Positions 26,663-37,684 of a DNA stretch of 64,000 nucleotides are shown here, piece after piece. The number at the start of each line of letters is the position of its first letter. Position 1 is the stretch's first letter. Position numbers and translations under genes: made by a program. A model generated the notes under the pieces. That model ran no database searches, was not told the origin of the DNA, and saw only the letters and a program-made list of their open reading frames with translations. The stretch lies in assembly GCF_026965555.1 (NCBI RefSeq), contig NZ_CP114040.1, positions 372,001 through 436,000 on the forward strand, in the 5' to 3' direction. Source of the DNA: Nannocystis punicea. Lineage in GTDB: Bacteria; Myxococcota_A; Polyangia; Nannocystales; Nannocystaceae.

Positions 26663-27534
26663 TTCGTCGCGGTCGGCGAGCGGCGCGAATGTTGGCAGCC
26701 GCGCTGGCGCTGGCGCCCGCGGCCGCGCACGCCCACCACGTGCCCGGCCACGGCGCGTCCGAGGGGGTGCGCACGATCAACAGCCTCAACGGCGCCGGCG
26801 GGCGGGCCAACACCCGGCTGCTGCTGATCAACGAATTCGTCTACACCGGCTTCGGCCTCAATCCGGGCACCATGGACTCGCTGTCGATCGTCGGCGAGTA
26901 CGCGCCGCGGCCGTGGCTGTCGTTCGCCCTGCAGGCGCCGCTGCTGATGTTCCGCGCCGCCGACACCCAGGGCGAGACCCGCGTCGGCTACGGCGATACG
27001 CGGGTGCAGGTGCGCTTCACGCCGCACGCGGGCAAGCTGATCCACCGGGTGATGACGGCCGGGCTCAACGCGTCGCTGCCGACGCGGACGGTGCGCTTCA
27101 CGGTCGACCCGGGGCCGATCGTGGCGGTCGCGCCGTACGTGGTGTTCACGCGCACGTACATGACCTGGTACTGGCAGGCGCTGGCGATCTCGGCGGTCGA
27201 TATCCGCCGCGCCGGGGTGGCCGTCGACCTCGGCGTCAGCGGCCAGGTCGGTGCGCGCCTGGCCGGCGGCAAGGTCAACCTCGGCTTCGGCCTGCTGCTC
27301 GACACCCGCCTCGCGGCCTTCTGTACGCTGCCGGAGGGCGGCCGCGAGTTCTGCCCGGGCAACCGCGCGGGCGAGCTGTACCGCGACCTCGGCACTGTCC
27401 GCGGCACCGGCCTGATGGCCATCGCCTACAACTTCCACCGCCGCGGCTCGCTGGTCGGGTCGATCCAAGCGCCGTTCACGCCCATCCGCGACTACACGAT
27501 CGGCTGGAGCCTCGGGCTGCAGGTGTTCTTCTGA
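26659..27534 (+). CDS. Outer-membrane beta-barrel protein partner of the cytochrome
   Basis: 291 residues from the GTG that overlaps the cytochrome stop. It has a signal peptide (LAAALALAPAAAHAHH), a His-rich N-terminus, and alternating amphipathic strands (GYGDTRVQVRFTPHAG, IRRAGVAVDLGVSGQVGARL) ending in GWSLGLQVFF with a C-terminal Phe, as in outer membrane barrels. It resembles the loosely annotated outer membrane transporter group seen beside multihaem proteins. The coupling suggests an electron or metal conduit; this is unproven. Confidence 0.7.
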   Translation: MIRRGRRAARMLAAALALAPAAAHAHHVPGHGASEGVRTINSLNGAGGRANTRLLLINEFVYTGFGLNPGTMDSLSIVGEYAPRPWLSFALQAPLLMFRAADTQGETRVGYGDTRVQVRFTPHAGKLIHRVMTAGLNASLPTRTVRFTVDPGPIVAVAPYVVFTRTYMTWYWQALAISAVDIRRAGVAVDLGVSGQVGARLAGGKVNLGFGLLLDTRLAAFCTLPEGGREFCPGNRAGELYRDLGTVRGTGLMAIAYNFHRRGSLVGSIQAPFTPIRDYTIGWSLGLQVFF

Positions 27535-27543
27535 AGATGTTTT

Positions 27544-27609
27544 TTGGAGCATGCTCCAAAGAGCATGGTCCATAGAGCATGTGTGATGGAGCATGTCCTC
27601 GTGGACATG
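27544..27609. repeat. Cluster of palindromes between convergent genes
   Basis: The perfect 16-bp palindrome TTGGAGCATGCTCCAA lies at 27544-27559. Two further GAGCATG units follow, then CATGTCC-TCGT-GGACATG, a perfect 7-bp stem at 27592-27609. The cluster fills almost the whole 88-bp gap between the stops at 27534 and 27623, an ideal place for bidirectional termination. Confidence 0.8.
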
Positions 27610-27622
27610 AGTAGATGAGTGA

Positions 27623-28525
27623 TCAGCCTGCGTGGCAGTCGTCGGCGAGGTGGACGGCGCGCAGGTACTCCCATTCGTCGATGCGGGCCGAGCTCGCCAG
27701 CCAGTCGAGCAGCGCCTCCGGGTCGGGGGGCGGCGCGACGGGGACCGTCGAGGGATCGACGAGGGTCGCGGGCGCGCGGCCGTCGGCGGAGAGCTTCCAC
27801 CAGGGGACGACGTGGCCGACAGGTCGGGCGCTCCACTCGTGCAGCCGAGCTTGCAGCTCGAGGACGTCGGCGGTGTGGTCGACGGCGGTCCGCAGCCGCC
27901 AGCCGAGCGCTTCGAGAGCGGCGCGCACGTCGGCCTGCACGCGGCCCTCGCTGCCGCTGAACAGGAGGTCGAGGGCCGGCGCGCCCGGGCCGCGCAGGAA
28001 CTCGACGTACCGGGCGGCGGCGCGCATCGTGAAGCCGCCGCGGGCGTCGCCCGGGCCGATCCACGTGGTGCTGCACAGGGCGTCGTAGAGGGCGCGCGCG
28101 AACGTTTCGTCGAGCGCCGCGAGCACCAGCTCGGCGCCGGCGGCCAGGGCGAGGGTGAACGGATCGTGGCTGCGGGCGAGGCTCTGGTCGGCGGCGACGG
28201 TGAAGCGGGCGGGGGCGCCGGCGCTGAACTCGAGGGCGCCGCCGACGACGACGTGGCGGTGGGTGGCGAGCGCCCAGCAGGTCGTGTCGTCGCCGCGGAG
28301 GGTGCGGGGATCGTCGAACACGCGGCCTGCGGGTCTCGCCTGGCCTTCGGGCCAGATGACCGGCTCCGCGCGCCGGGCGACGCCGTGGACGTAGGTGACC
28401 AGGGTGTCGCCGCGCCGGCGGCTCCACGCCCGCGGGCCGTGCCACTCGCGCCGCCACAGGCCCGCGCGCCGCCAGCCGCCCGGGTCCGGCTCGCCTTCGT
28501 CGAGCACTGCGATCGCGCCGGTCAT
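27623..28525 (-). CDS. Hypothetical protein
   Basis: 300 residues, cytoplasmic by lack of a signal peptide, Trp- and Arg-rich near the N-terminus. I recognise no domain. Visible features are a conserved-looking segment FTLALAAGAELVLAALDETFARALYDAL in the middle and an acidic C-terminal helix with WLASSARIDEWEYL. A TTCG hairpin, CTGGCC-TTCG-GGCCAG, lies within its coding region at 28340-28355. It is monocistronic and convergent with the outer membrane gene. Confidence 0.6.
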   Translation of the reverse strand: MTGAIAVLDEGEPDPGGWRRAGLWRREWHGPRAWSRRRGDTLVTYVHGVARRAEPVIWPEGQARPAGRVFDDPRTLRGDDTTCWALATHRHVVVGGALEFSAGAPARFTVAADQSLARSHDPFTLALAAGAELVLAALDETFARALYDALCSTTWIGPGDARGGFTMRAAARYVEFLRGPGAPALDLLFSGSEGRVQADVRAALEALGWRLRTAVDHTADVLELQARLHEWSARPVGHVVPWWKLSADGRAPATLVDPSTVPVAPPPDPEALLDWLASSARIDEWEYLRAVHLADDCHAG

Positions 28526-28619
28526 GCGGCGATGATAGCGGCGCGGCCGGGACGTTTCGACCGCTGCTTGCTGGTGCGTCGATGGACGTCCGAACAGCGG
28601 TGGCGAGGCGCGGCGCGGG

Positions 28620-28681
28620 AGCGCTGGTGGAGCAGGGCCGACAGCGGGGGAGCGCTGGTGGAGCAGGGCCGACAGCGGGGG
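28620..28681. repeat. 31-bp perfect tandem duplication
   Basis: A 31-bp unit beginning AGCGCTGGTGGAGCAGGGCC occurs at 28620-28650 and again at 28651-28681 without a mismatch. It lies in the 321-bp gap 28526-28846 upstream of the hypothetical gene. The rest of the gap has a weak GACATG-like element near 28813 and no gene. Confidence 0.85.
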
Positions 28682-28846
28682 GCGCGGAGTTAACGATCAT
28701 GATGCGATGGTCGCCCGCGCGTTCGCCCGCTCGTACGTCATCGTCGATTAGCGCGGCGGCGAGGGCGCCGCACATGGCCGGGCAGGGCCGGAATCTGAGA
28801 TGAATATTCAGTCATGTCCCATAGAGTATGACTTGAAAGACAGGCC

Positions 28847-29341
28847 TCAAGGCTCCTCGCCCTCGATGACGATCGGGCCGGTGAAGCGCGACTTCAGGGG
28901 GGTGCCGTCAGGATAGTAGAAGTAGAACTCGACGCGGCGGTTGGCGGAGCGGCCCTCTTCGGAGTTGTTGTCGCCGGTCGGCTCGGCCTGGCCGCGCGAG
29001 CCGATGTGGACGCGGGTGTGGTCGACCTTGCCGTCCGCCTTGAGGAGGACGGCCTCGCGCACCTCGCGGGCGCGCTGGAGGCCGAGCTGCATGTTCTTGT
29101 CGGCCTGACCTTGCGAGTCCGTGCGGCCGATCAGCAGGACGTGCAGGTCGGGGTCCTTGAGGAGCGCGTCGGCGGTCTCCCCGACGGCCGGGCGGTCGTC
29201 GAAGGTGACGATGTTCGAGCCGGTGGCGAAGTAGACCGGGGCGACCTCGGGCGGCGGAGGGCGCGAGGACGGCGAAGACGTGGCGCCGCCGTGCTTGCAG
29301 GCGACGAGGAGCAGGACCAGCGCGAGGGCGGCGCGAGGCAT
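28847..29341 (-). CDS. OmpA-domain (Pal-like) lipoprotein
   Basis: 164 residues. The lipobox is LLVAC (Cys15), then a Ser/Pro linker. An OmpA/MotB domain at about 35-150 follows, with the peptidoglycan-binding pattern HVLLIGRTDSQGQADKNMQL, LGLQRAREV and NRRVEFYF. It probably tethers the outer membrane to peptidoglycan. No tol genes are adjacent, so it is not the canonical pal locus. Confidence 0.85.
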   Translation of the reverse strand: MPRAALALVLLLVACKHGGATSSPSSRPPPPEVAPVYFATGSNIVTFDDRPAVGETADALLKDPDLHVLLIGRTDSQGQADKNMQLGLQRAREVREAVLLKADGKVDHTRVHIGSRGQAEPTGDNNSEEGRSANRRVEFYFYYPDGTPLKSRFTGPIVIEGEEP

Positions 29342-29427
29342 GGCCGGGAGGGTATCACCGCAGCCCCAGCTTGCGCCCGCGTGCGCGGCGCGCTTCCGCG
29401 CGAGGGGCGGCGTCGGCTACGCTGCGC

Positions 29428-30261
29428 GTGGTGCAGGGCGGGTTCTGGGCGAGGCTGTTCGAGCGCGAGCCGGCGCTGTTCGCGACCGGCCTGCGAGCTG
29501 CGACGATCGCGGCGGCGCTGTGGCTGTCGCTCGAGGTCGACCTGCGCTGGGCGTCGCTGCCCAAGGACGCGACGGTGTCGGTCGCAGGGCTGCTGGTGCC
29601 GACAGCGTGGTGGTCCTCGCCGTGGCTGCTGTGGTTCGGCCGCGCGCTGCTGTGGGGCGGGGCGGTGGTATGGCTATTCGGACATGTGCGAAAGGCCAGG
29701 ATCTCCGGGGCCTGGGCGACTGCCGTGGGGATGCTGACGCTCGGCTCGCTGTACTGGGAAGACCTGCCGTGGTTCCGCCACAAGTTCGTGCCGCCGCTGT
29801 GGCTGCTGGTGCTGCTGGTGGCCGGCGAACACGCACGCTCGGAGCCAGGGCGCGCGCCGCGGTGGATCCGCGAGGGCGCGGTGTTCGTGCTGGCTTGCTT
29901 CTACGCCGGGGCGGGCGTTCATAAGCTGCTGGGGTCCGGCTGGCGCTGGGCCGACGGGACGGCGCTGCAGCTGTGGCTGTGGCGCCTCGGCGATCCCGAC
30001 AGCCTGGTGCGCTCCTGGGCGATCGCGGACGCGCGCGTGGCAGCGATGCTGGCGACGACTGCGCTCCTGCTCGAGCTGGCGACGGTGCTGCTGGTGCCGC
30101 TGCCGCGGGTGCGACCGTGGCTGGCGGCCGGGCTCGTCACGTTGCACGTGGGGATCGATCAGGTGCTGCACATCGATTTCCGGCCGATGATCCTGCTGGT
30201 GGCCGTGGTGCTGGTGCCCTGGCCGGAATGGTGGCTGCGCTTTCGCGGGAGGCGCGGATAG
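29428..30261 (+). CDS. HTTM-like multi-pass membrane protein
   Basis: About 277 residues starting at GTG 29428 or 29431. About seven hydrophobic helices are visible, with short loops and a conserved-looking segment LACFYAGAGVHKLLGSGWRWADG, followed by GLVTLHVGIDQVLHIDFRPM. This pattern is close to HTTM/gamma-carboxylase-like membrane domains, whose non-vertebrate members have unknown substrates. The catalytic Lys/His set was not verified. It is divergent from the OmpA-like gene. Confidence 0.65.
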   Translation: MVQGGFWARLFEREPALFATGLRAATIAAALWLSLEVDLRWASLPKDATVSVAGLLVPTAWWSSPWLLWFGRALLWGGAVVWLFGHVRKARISGAWATAVGMLTLGSLYWEDLPWFRHKFVPPLWLLVLLVAGEHARSEPGRAPRWIREGAVFVLACFYAGAGVHKLLGSGWRWADGTALQLWLWRLGDPDSLVRSWAIADARVAAMLATTALLLELATVLLVPLPRVRPWLAAGLVTLHVGIDQVLHIDFRPMILLVAVVLVPWPEWWLRFRGRRG

Positions 30262-30388
30262 AGGCCTGCGATGACCCGGCGAGCCGCGAACCGAACTTCG
30301 GTTGCGGTGGTTCGGCGAGCGGGGCTCCACCCCGCTCGAGCGGCAGCGACGAGCATGTACCCGTCGGCGTGCCGGGCCCATTACAAGA

Positions 30389-31777
30389 TCACATCGGCAC
30401 GGGCTCGACCCCGCAGGACATGACCTCGCTCGGGATGCAGCCCTCGCAGTCCCAGCGGAAATGGTCGATGAGGCCGATCGTGTCGAGGGCCGTGTCGCCC
30501 ATGTCGAAGATCGAGATCGCGACCGTGAAGTTCTCGCCGGGGACAGCCGAGCCCTTGGCGACGAACCAGCCGGTGCCGGCGCCCTCGGTGTCGAAGAAGG
30601 AGTCGGGGAAGCCGGTGCCGGCGAGCAGCGGGTCGCCGGGTTGAATCACCATGTAGGGGTCGAGGGCGGTGACCGTCAGCGGCTGCTCGTTGATGAACGT
30701 GACGTTGCCGGTGAAGCTCTCGCTCGTCGACCAGACGACGAACATGTCGTTGAACGAGTCGCCGACCCACGTCGGCCACTCCTGGGAGAAGTAGGCGAAG
30801 TCGAACAGGTAGCCGTGGGTGCCGAGCGGGACCTCGAGGTCGAACGACATGTAGAGGACGTCGTTGGCCCTGTTGTTGGGGGAGATGTTCCACTGGGCGT
30901 CGAGGGTGTCGGAGCAGTCCTGAGCGCCGTCGCAGTCCACGCCCGGCGTCCCGCCGTTGCCGTTGTTGCTGCCCTGCTGCCAGGTCATCACGCCCGGCAG
31001 GTCGCTCTGGTTGTCGGGGTTACCGTTCGGGGTGTCGACGTTCTCGCCGACGAAGCTGTCGGGCTCGGTCAGGCCGCCATCGGGCTGGAGCGCGGGGAAG
31101 GTGCCGGTGCCGATGACGAGCAGGCGCTCGCCCTCCTTCGGGCCCCACATGTGTGAGCCGGGGTTCATCGGGTCCATGGCGGTGCCGTAGTGGGTGGCGA
31201 CGCGCCAGGCGCTGGCGTCGGGCGACATGATCACCGGGTTGGAGATCGGGATCGCCATCGACTTGTCATCCGAACAGTTGAGGCCGATCGCCTTGAAGGG
31301 GTCGTTCGTGTCGGCGTCGCACGGAGGCTGCATCGCCGGCGCCTGGCAGTCGGCGTTGCCGGTGTCGGTCGTGTCGGGGTCGGTCGTCTCGCCGGGGTCG
31401 GTCGTCGTGCCGGTGTCGGTCGTCTCGCCGGTGTCGGTCGTCTCGCCGGTGTCGGTCGTGCCAGGGTCGGTCGTCTCGCCGGTCGTCGTGGTGTCCGGAG
31501 GGTCATCCGTCGAGGACTCCCCGGTCGTTGTCGTGGTGGACGTCGGAGTGACGCCGGTCTCGGAGCCCTCCGTCATCGAAGCGGACCCGGTCCCGGTATC
31601 GCTGCCGGTCGGCACGCCGGCGGTCGAGCTGGTGGGTCCGTCACCGGTCGGGTCACTGGTGTCCGAAGTGGGCTCCGTGCCCCCTTCCGAGATCGAGGCC
31701 GTGAGGCCGGAGTCGGGCTCGCCGCACGCGAGGCCGATGGTGGAGACGAGACCGAGGAGAACAGAAACACGGACCAT
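30389..31777 (-). CDS. Choice-of-anchor-L-like lipoprotein with Thr-repeat linker
   Basis: 462 residues. The lipobox is GLAC (Cys18). A 120-residue low-complexity linker contains repeats of GETTDTGETTDTG type. The C-terminal domain (about 145-462) has DVLYMSFDLEVPLGTHGYLF, SFNDMFVVW and GSAVPGENFTVAISIFD, as in the choice-of-anchor L domains of secreted bacterial proteins. Cys pairs are present near 160 and at the C-terminus. It is probably surface-displayed. The last codons contain a GACATG-like element (30417 region). Confidence 0.75.
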   Translation of the reverse strand: MVRVSVLLGLVSTIGLACGEPDSGLTASISEGGTEPTSDTSDPTGDGPTSSTAGVPTGSDTGTGSASMTEGSETGVTPTSTTTTTGESSTDDPPDTTTTGETTDPGTTDTGETTDTGETTDTGTTTDPGETTDPDTTDTGNADCQAPAMQPPCDADTNDPFKAIGLNCSDDKSMAIPISNPVIMSPDASAWRVATHYGTAMDPMNPGSHMWGPKEGERLLVIGTGTFPALQPDGGLTEPDSFVGENVDTPNGNPDNQSDLPGVMTWQQGSNNGNGGTPGVDCDGAQDCSDTLDAQWNISPNNRANDVLYMSFDLEVPLGTHGYLFDFAYFSQEWPTWVGDSFNDMFVVWSTSESFTGNVTFINEQPLTVTALDPYMVIQPGDPLLAGTGFPDSFFDTEGAGTGWFVAKGSAVPGENFTVAISIFDMGDTALDTIGLIDHFRWDCEGCIPSEVMSCGVEPVPM

Positions 31778-32405
31778 GGCAGGCAGCTTACCGACTTGCG
31801 AGGCGACGCACAGCCGTCATAACGAAAGGGACAACGCGAGTGACCTCATCCTGTGCCACCGGGCGCCGGAGCCGGGATCAGGAGGCGGCCTGGACGGATT
31901 CCGCTGGCCCTGGCCACCGCGTCGCGCCGGTCGCCAGTCGGAGATCGGCGGATCCCCGGTTCAGCGTGACGCTCAGCGAGTGAGGCGCGGAGCGCCGCGG
32001 CGCGCTCTCGTTGCGCGGTTCACGGGCAGGCGCAGCGGCCCGGCGGGCGAGAGAATTGCCTTCAGTACGCGTCGCGGCTCGAGCGCTCGCGTTGCGCGGT
32101 GCATGGGCAGGTGCAGCGGCTCGACGGGTACCGGAGGCCGTCGATGTGGCAGGCGACGCGCGCTCGAATTGCCGTCCTCCGCGACGGTCGAACTGCGGCG
32201 AGTTGCTCGAAGAACCAACCGGTAATCAGTCCATGTCGGCTCAACAATGTCACGCACTCAGGAAAAAGAGCCATCGGAGAGACCCCTCTCGTAGACCTTG
32301 GACGATCGAATCGTCGAATCTCTGCGCTCGAGACACGTGTTCACGCCATTGCGGGGCGGGAGAGTAATGTCTGCGATAAGATTCGACTCGCGCGAATTCC
32401 GGGAG
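31778..32405. other. 628-bp intergenic region with minisatellite copies
   Basis: At 31980-32155 two diverged copies of an approximately 80-90-bp unit are visible, each with CTCGTTGCGCGGT(T/G)CA(C/T)GGGCAGG(C/T)GCAGCGGC. Related units occur at 33895-34135. The remainder contains no supported gene, promoter or RNA. The segment 32200-32400 is less GC-rich but featureless to me. Confidence 0.7.
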
Positions 32406-32969
32406 TCACTGCGCGGGGGGCAGGAGCTGATCGCGCGTGCTTTTATAAATTGTCTCGTCGACTTGTTCGAGGTGTTCGTGGATTCTTGCGCGGGGCTGGC
32501 CGTCGGGGCTGATGAACAGCTTGTCGGTGTCGAGGCTGCCGGCGGTGAGGCGGCCGGTGCCCTGCAGCTCGCCGGAGCCGTCGGTCATGGCGATGTCGTA
32601 GGTCCAGGCGGTCCAGGCCCACTCGGGGCCGGTGAAGGTGACTGTGCCGGTGAAGCTGCCGGCGCGGTCGCCGGCGGCGAACACGGCGGCGTCGCCGGGG
32701 CGTCGCTGCAAGGTGGTGATGAATTGCTCGCCGGGGTGGACGACGAGCTCCTCGATGCTGTCGTGTGCGGAGTCGACGGTGCGGCGCACTGCGATGGTCT
32801 TCGCCGGGCCGTAGGGCTGGGCGCCGTCGGGCGAGGTGGTGGTCGTGGTGCCGACGTAGTATGTTGCGGCGACGGCGGGAGGCGGGGTCGATTGCTCGGA
32901 GTGCTTGCAGGCGATGGCGACGGTCGCAAGCACGGCGAAGGCGGCCCTGGGGGCGAAGGCGGACGGCAT
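32406..32969 (-). CDS. Hypothetical lipoprotein
   Basis: 187 residues. The lipobox is TVAIAC (Cys21), followed by a short linker with a TTTTTSP stretch and then a beta-rich domain (FTGTVTFTGPEWAWTAWTYD) ending in a charged helix. No family is recognised. It is divergent from the AraC-type regulator with about 100 bp between them, so it may be under its control. The gene lies between the two minisatellite clusters. Confidence 0.7.
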   Translation of the reverse strand: MPSAFAPRAAFAVLATVAIACKHSEQSTPPPAVAATYYVGTTTTTSPDGAQPYGPAKTIAVRRTVDSAHDSIEELVVHPGEQFITTLQRRPGDAAVFAAGDRAGSFTGTVTFTGPEWAWTAWTYDIAMTDGSGELQGTGRLTAGSLDTDKLFISPDGQPRARIHEHLEQVDETIYKSTRDQLLPPAQ

Positions 32970-33070
32970 GGACGACTCCTCGGTGGCGCGGCGGCTGCCG
33001 CGGCGCAGCGGTTGTATCGGCGATCGCTCGCGCGACCCCTACCGGTCCTGGGAATGGCGAGGGGCGGAGC

Positions 33071-33961
33071 ATGAGCCGGCCGTATGCAGTGGGGCCGGAG
33101 GCGCGGGTGGCCCTCGGGACGCTGCTGCTCGAGCTGCAGGACTCGCTCGACGAGGCGTGGACCGTCGAGAAGATGGCGGCGCGCGCGGGCTACGATCCGT
33201 CACACTTCGCCCGCGCGTTTCAGGCGGTGGTCGGACAGCCGCCGCTGCGGTGGTTGCGGACGCTGCGGCTCGAGCGGGCGGCGCACGACCTGGTGTTCGC
33301 GCCCGGCAAGGCGCTCGAGGTGATCGCTGCCGAGTCCGGGTACGCGTCGCACGAGGCGTTCCGCCGCGCCTTCGTGCGCGCGTTCGAGGTGCCGCCGAGC
33401 GCGATGCGCCGTCGCCCGCGTGGGCTGCGTGGAGCCGTTCCGCGGCCGCAGGGGGGCCTGCAGGGCCGTCCGGAGGGGCTTCTGAGCGCGCCGGAGATCG
33501 TTCGCTTCGGTCCGCTCTCTTCCGCAGTGACTGTGGTGGCGGCGCGGTTCGACGACGCGGCGATCGCCGAGGCGTGGCGCCGGCTCTACGCGCTCGAGTC
33601 CCCGGCGGCGGCGTGGGAGCTGGCGGCCGCATCACCTCCGTGGGGATTTATTAATCACAAGGCGGCGGGGCGCCCGCGCGAGTACCGTTGCATCCGCTTC
33701 GGGTACGGCGAGAGGCCGCCGCCCGGGTTCTCGCCGTGGCGCATGCAGGCGGGCTGGTTCGCGCGCTTCCGCTACGAGGGGGCGATGGCGGGGATCCATG
33801 ACTTGATGACGTGGATCTTCCGCGACTGGTTGCCGGGCTCGGCGCTGCGCTGGCGCTTCGCGCCCGTGGTCACGCTGTTCGATCCGTCGGTGTGGCACGC
33901 GTCGCGGTTCGAGCGCTCGCGTTGCGTGGTGCACGTACCGGTGCAGCGGCTCGGTGGGTGA
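33071..33961 (+). CDS. AraC-family regulator with GyrI-like C-terminal domain
   Basis: 296 residues. The N-terminal AraC DNA-binding domain (about 20-115) has two helix-turn-helix motifs (WTVEKMAARAGYDPSHFARAF and IAAESGYASHEAFRRAF). The C-terminal region (about 130-290) resembles small-molecule-binding GyrI/effector domains, as in Rob/SoxS-like regulators. The final 18 residues (RFERSRCVVHVPVQRLGG) are encoded by a minisatellite unit that continues past the stop, so the C-terminus looks extended by repeat sequence. Confidence 0.8.
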   Translation: MSRPYAVGPEARVALGTLLLELQDSLDEAWTVEKMAARAGYDPSHFARAFQAVVGQPPLRWLRTLRLERAAHDLVFAPGKALEVIAAESGYASHEAFRRAFVRAFEVPPSAMRRRPRGLRGAVPRPQGGLQGRPEGLLSAPEIVRFGPLSSAVTVVAARFDDAAIAEAWRRLYALESPAAAWELAAASPPWGFINHKAAGRPREYRCIRFGYGERPPPGFSPWRMQAGWFARFRYEGAMAGIHDLMTWIFRDWLPGSALRWRFAPVVTLFDPSVWHASRFERSRCVVHVPVQRLGG

Positions 33962-34135
33962 GGCGGGCGCGGATAGCCGTCGAAGTGGCACGCTTCGCGC
34001 GGCAGTGTTTCGCGGTGCACGTGCCGGTGCAGCGGCTCGGCGGGCGATGCGAGCGCTGACTCGTCGGCGTGGCACGCGTCACGCGATCGCGCTTCTGCGC
34101 GGTTCATGGGCGGTGCAGCGGCTCGGCGAGTGAGG
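33895..34135. repeat. Diverged minisatellite, three copies, entering the AraC gene
   Basis: The core GGTGCAGCGGCTCGGnGnGTGA recurs near 33940, 34022 and 34112, spaced about 82-90 bp. A preceding TGGCACGCGTC/TTCGCG block is in each copy. The first copy lies within the last codons of the regulator. It is related to the cluster at 31980-32155. Confidence 0.75.
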
Positions 34136-34154
34136 GCGCCCGCCATGATTCATG

Positions 34155-34207
34155 TGTCCTTTGGGACATGTAGTGATTGGGCTCGAACAGGATGTCCTTC
34201 GGGACAT
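34155..34207. repeat. Two dispersed hairpins between convergent genes
   Basis: TGTCC-TTTG-GGACA at 34155-34168 and ATGTCC-TTCG-GGACAT at 34192-34207, the second with a TTCG tetraloop. They lie 27 bp beyond the kinase stop at 34234 and downstream of the AraC-type gene. Confidence 0.8.
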
Positions 34208-34233
34208 GTCGAGGAAGTTCCCCGCGGGATCGC

Positions 34234-36089
<1,856 letters not shown>

Positions 36090-36093
<4 letters not shown>

Positions 36094-36359
36094 CCGCCGT
36101 ACCCCAGCAGCGCGTGCAGCTCGGCGACGTCCTCGGCGGTGCACTCGCGGCGTCGCAGGACGGTGATCGGGTTGCCGAGCACGGTGGACCGCAAGGTGAA
36201 CCGCGGCGCGGCGATCTCCATGGTCCGGAAGCTCTGGTTGTGGCGCGGCTCGCCCCAGCGAGCGGCCAGCTTCTGCCAGGTCGGGATCACCGCGTCGCGG
36301 TCGAGGAAGTACTTGTAGGTCTCCGGATGCACGCAGGCGGGGACCTTCTCGCGGTGCAT
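36090..36359 (-). CDS. 89-residue hypothetical protein of the V4R operon
   Basis: 89 residues, no signal peptide or membrane span. It is basic at the start, with a single Cys near each end (Cys9 and Cys73) and a His (HPETYKYF) that may be functional. No family is recognised. It lies seven bases after the V4R gene and shares an ATGA overlap with the hybrid kinase. Its constant position between sensor and kinase suggests a signalling or adaptor role; this is inferred. Confidence 0.65.
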
Positions 36360-36366
36360 GCGGCGG

Positions 36367-37563
36367 CTACTCCACCTGCTCGACGGCGAAGTTGCACGAG
36401 GCCTCGCCGCAGCTGACGCAGCGCTCCTCGCGGGCGGTGAAGGTGCCGTAGCGCTCCTCGACGGTGCCCTCGCCGTAGACGAGCTCCATGACGCCGGCGG
36501 CGACGCCGGTCAGCATGGCGCACTGCGGGGCGGCGGCGAGGCCGCGGTACTCGCGGTAGCCGACGGCCTCGTAGCCGTAGCGCGACTCGAGGGCGAGCGA
36601 GCGCGGGGTGTGGGCGGTGACGTGCCAGTCGCCCCAGCCGAGGGCGTTGCTGATGGCGATGATGGCGTGCAGCGCGTCGGCCCGGTCGCGCACCATGGGG
36701 GCGATGAGGCCGTCCCACTCGGGCGAGTGCATGATGCCGCGGAAGGTGTTCATGCCGCAGTGCTCGGCGTCGGAGATCAGCAGGCGGATGGCGGTCTTGT
36801 CGCGGCCGAGGCCGCGCATGGCCTCGACGAAGCCGATGCAGATCCGGTTGTAGAAGTCGGCCGGCATGTTGGCCAGGTAGACGCTGAAGGCGGGGATCAG
36901 GCCGGCGTCGTCGCCGATCATCGGCATGCCGACGACGGCGTCGATGATGGCCTGCTCGTCGACGTTGGGCGAGCGCAGCCAGCCGGCGCCGGGCTCGCGC
37001 GGGGCGGGGATCGGCGGGTCCTTGCTGTCGGGGGCGACCGCCGGGCGCTCGCCGCGGTCGAGGACGAAGCGGCAGCGCGCGGCGCCGCGGGCCATGCACT
37101 CGACCTCGCGCACGCGCACGGAGGCGCCGGTGACCGCGTGCACGGCCCCCTGGAGGTAGCCCTCGGTGAAGCTGCACACGTTGTCGGCGGTCTCGCCGAG
37201 GCCGGCCAGCCAGCCCTCGACGAAGTGCGAGGAGTCGGCGGTGACCTCGTCGGCGCCGACCTTCGACAGGTCGATGCGGCCGAAGCCGAGGTGGCGGTAC
37301 AGCAGCTCGGCGACGGCCCAGCGGCGCGCCTCGTCGTCGTCGGGGCGCAGCGCCCGCGCGATCTGATCGGCGAACACGGTCTCGGCCGCGCCGACCATGA
37401 TGCCCTTGCCGTCGATGCCGCGCGCGCCCTCGAGGGTCCGCTGCAGGCGCGCGTTGTAGTGGTGACAGTGAATGATGACGTCGTGCCCGGCGATCCGTCG
37501 GCGATAGGTCGCGGGCTCGTACTGCATGGCCAGCCGGGGGGCCAGGTCGCTGTCGATCGCCAT
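36367..37563 (-). CDS. V4R-domain sensory protein
   Basis: 398 residues. The first half (about 20-175) is a V4R-like domain (GAAETVFADQIARAL, SVRVREVECMARGAARCRF). The second half (about 205-398) ends in a second V4R-like tail (REERCVSCGEASCNFAVEQV) with a Cys cluster CVSCGEASC that could bind metal. V4R domains bind small aromatic or lipophilic molecules and often feed kinases. I chose ATG 37563 because AGGAGG lies six bases upstream, rather than the ATG two codons earlier. It is the first gene of a three-gene sensory operon. Confidence 0.75.
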   Translation of the reverse strand: MAIDSDLAPRLAMQYEPATYRRRIAGHDVIIHCHHYNARLQRTLEGARGIDGKGIMVGAAETVFADQIARALRPDDDEARRWAVAELLYRHLGFGRIDLSKVGADEVTADSSHFVEGWLAGLGETADNVCSFTEGYLQGAVHAVTGASVRVREVECMARGAARCRFVLDRGERPAVAPDSKDPPIPAPREPGAGWLRSPNVDEQAIIDAVVGMPMIGDDAGLIPAFSVYLANMPADFYNRICIGFVEAMRGLGRDKTAIRLLISDAEHCGMNTFRGIMHSPEWDGLIAPMVRDRADALHAIIAISNALGWGDWHVTAHTPRSLALESRYGYEAVGYREYRGLAAAPQCAMLTGVAAGVMELVYGEGTVEERYGTFTAREERCVSCGEASCNFAVEQVE

Positions 37564-37684
37564 TGTCATCCTCCTCGCGCACGTGCGCCGTGCGCGGAGC
37601 ATCATACTCCGCCGGACATCGCCGCCGCGACTCCACACGTGAGGGTGCGCGGTGCGCGAGCAGACTGAGGCGCAGGCGCGCGCA

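Noticed and set aside
27535..27560. Intrinsic terminator from the T-run before TTGGAGCATGCTCCAA
   Set aside because: The T-run precedes the palindrome on the plus strand and appears as A-residues after it on the minus strand, so neither strand has the hairpin-then-T order.
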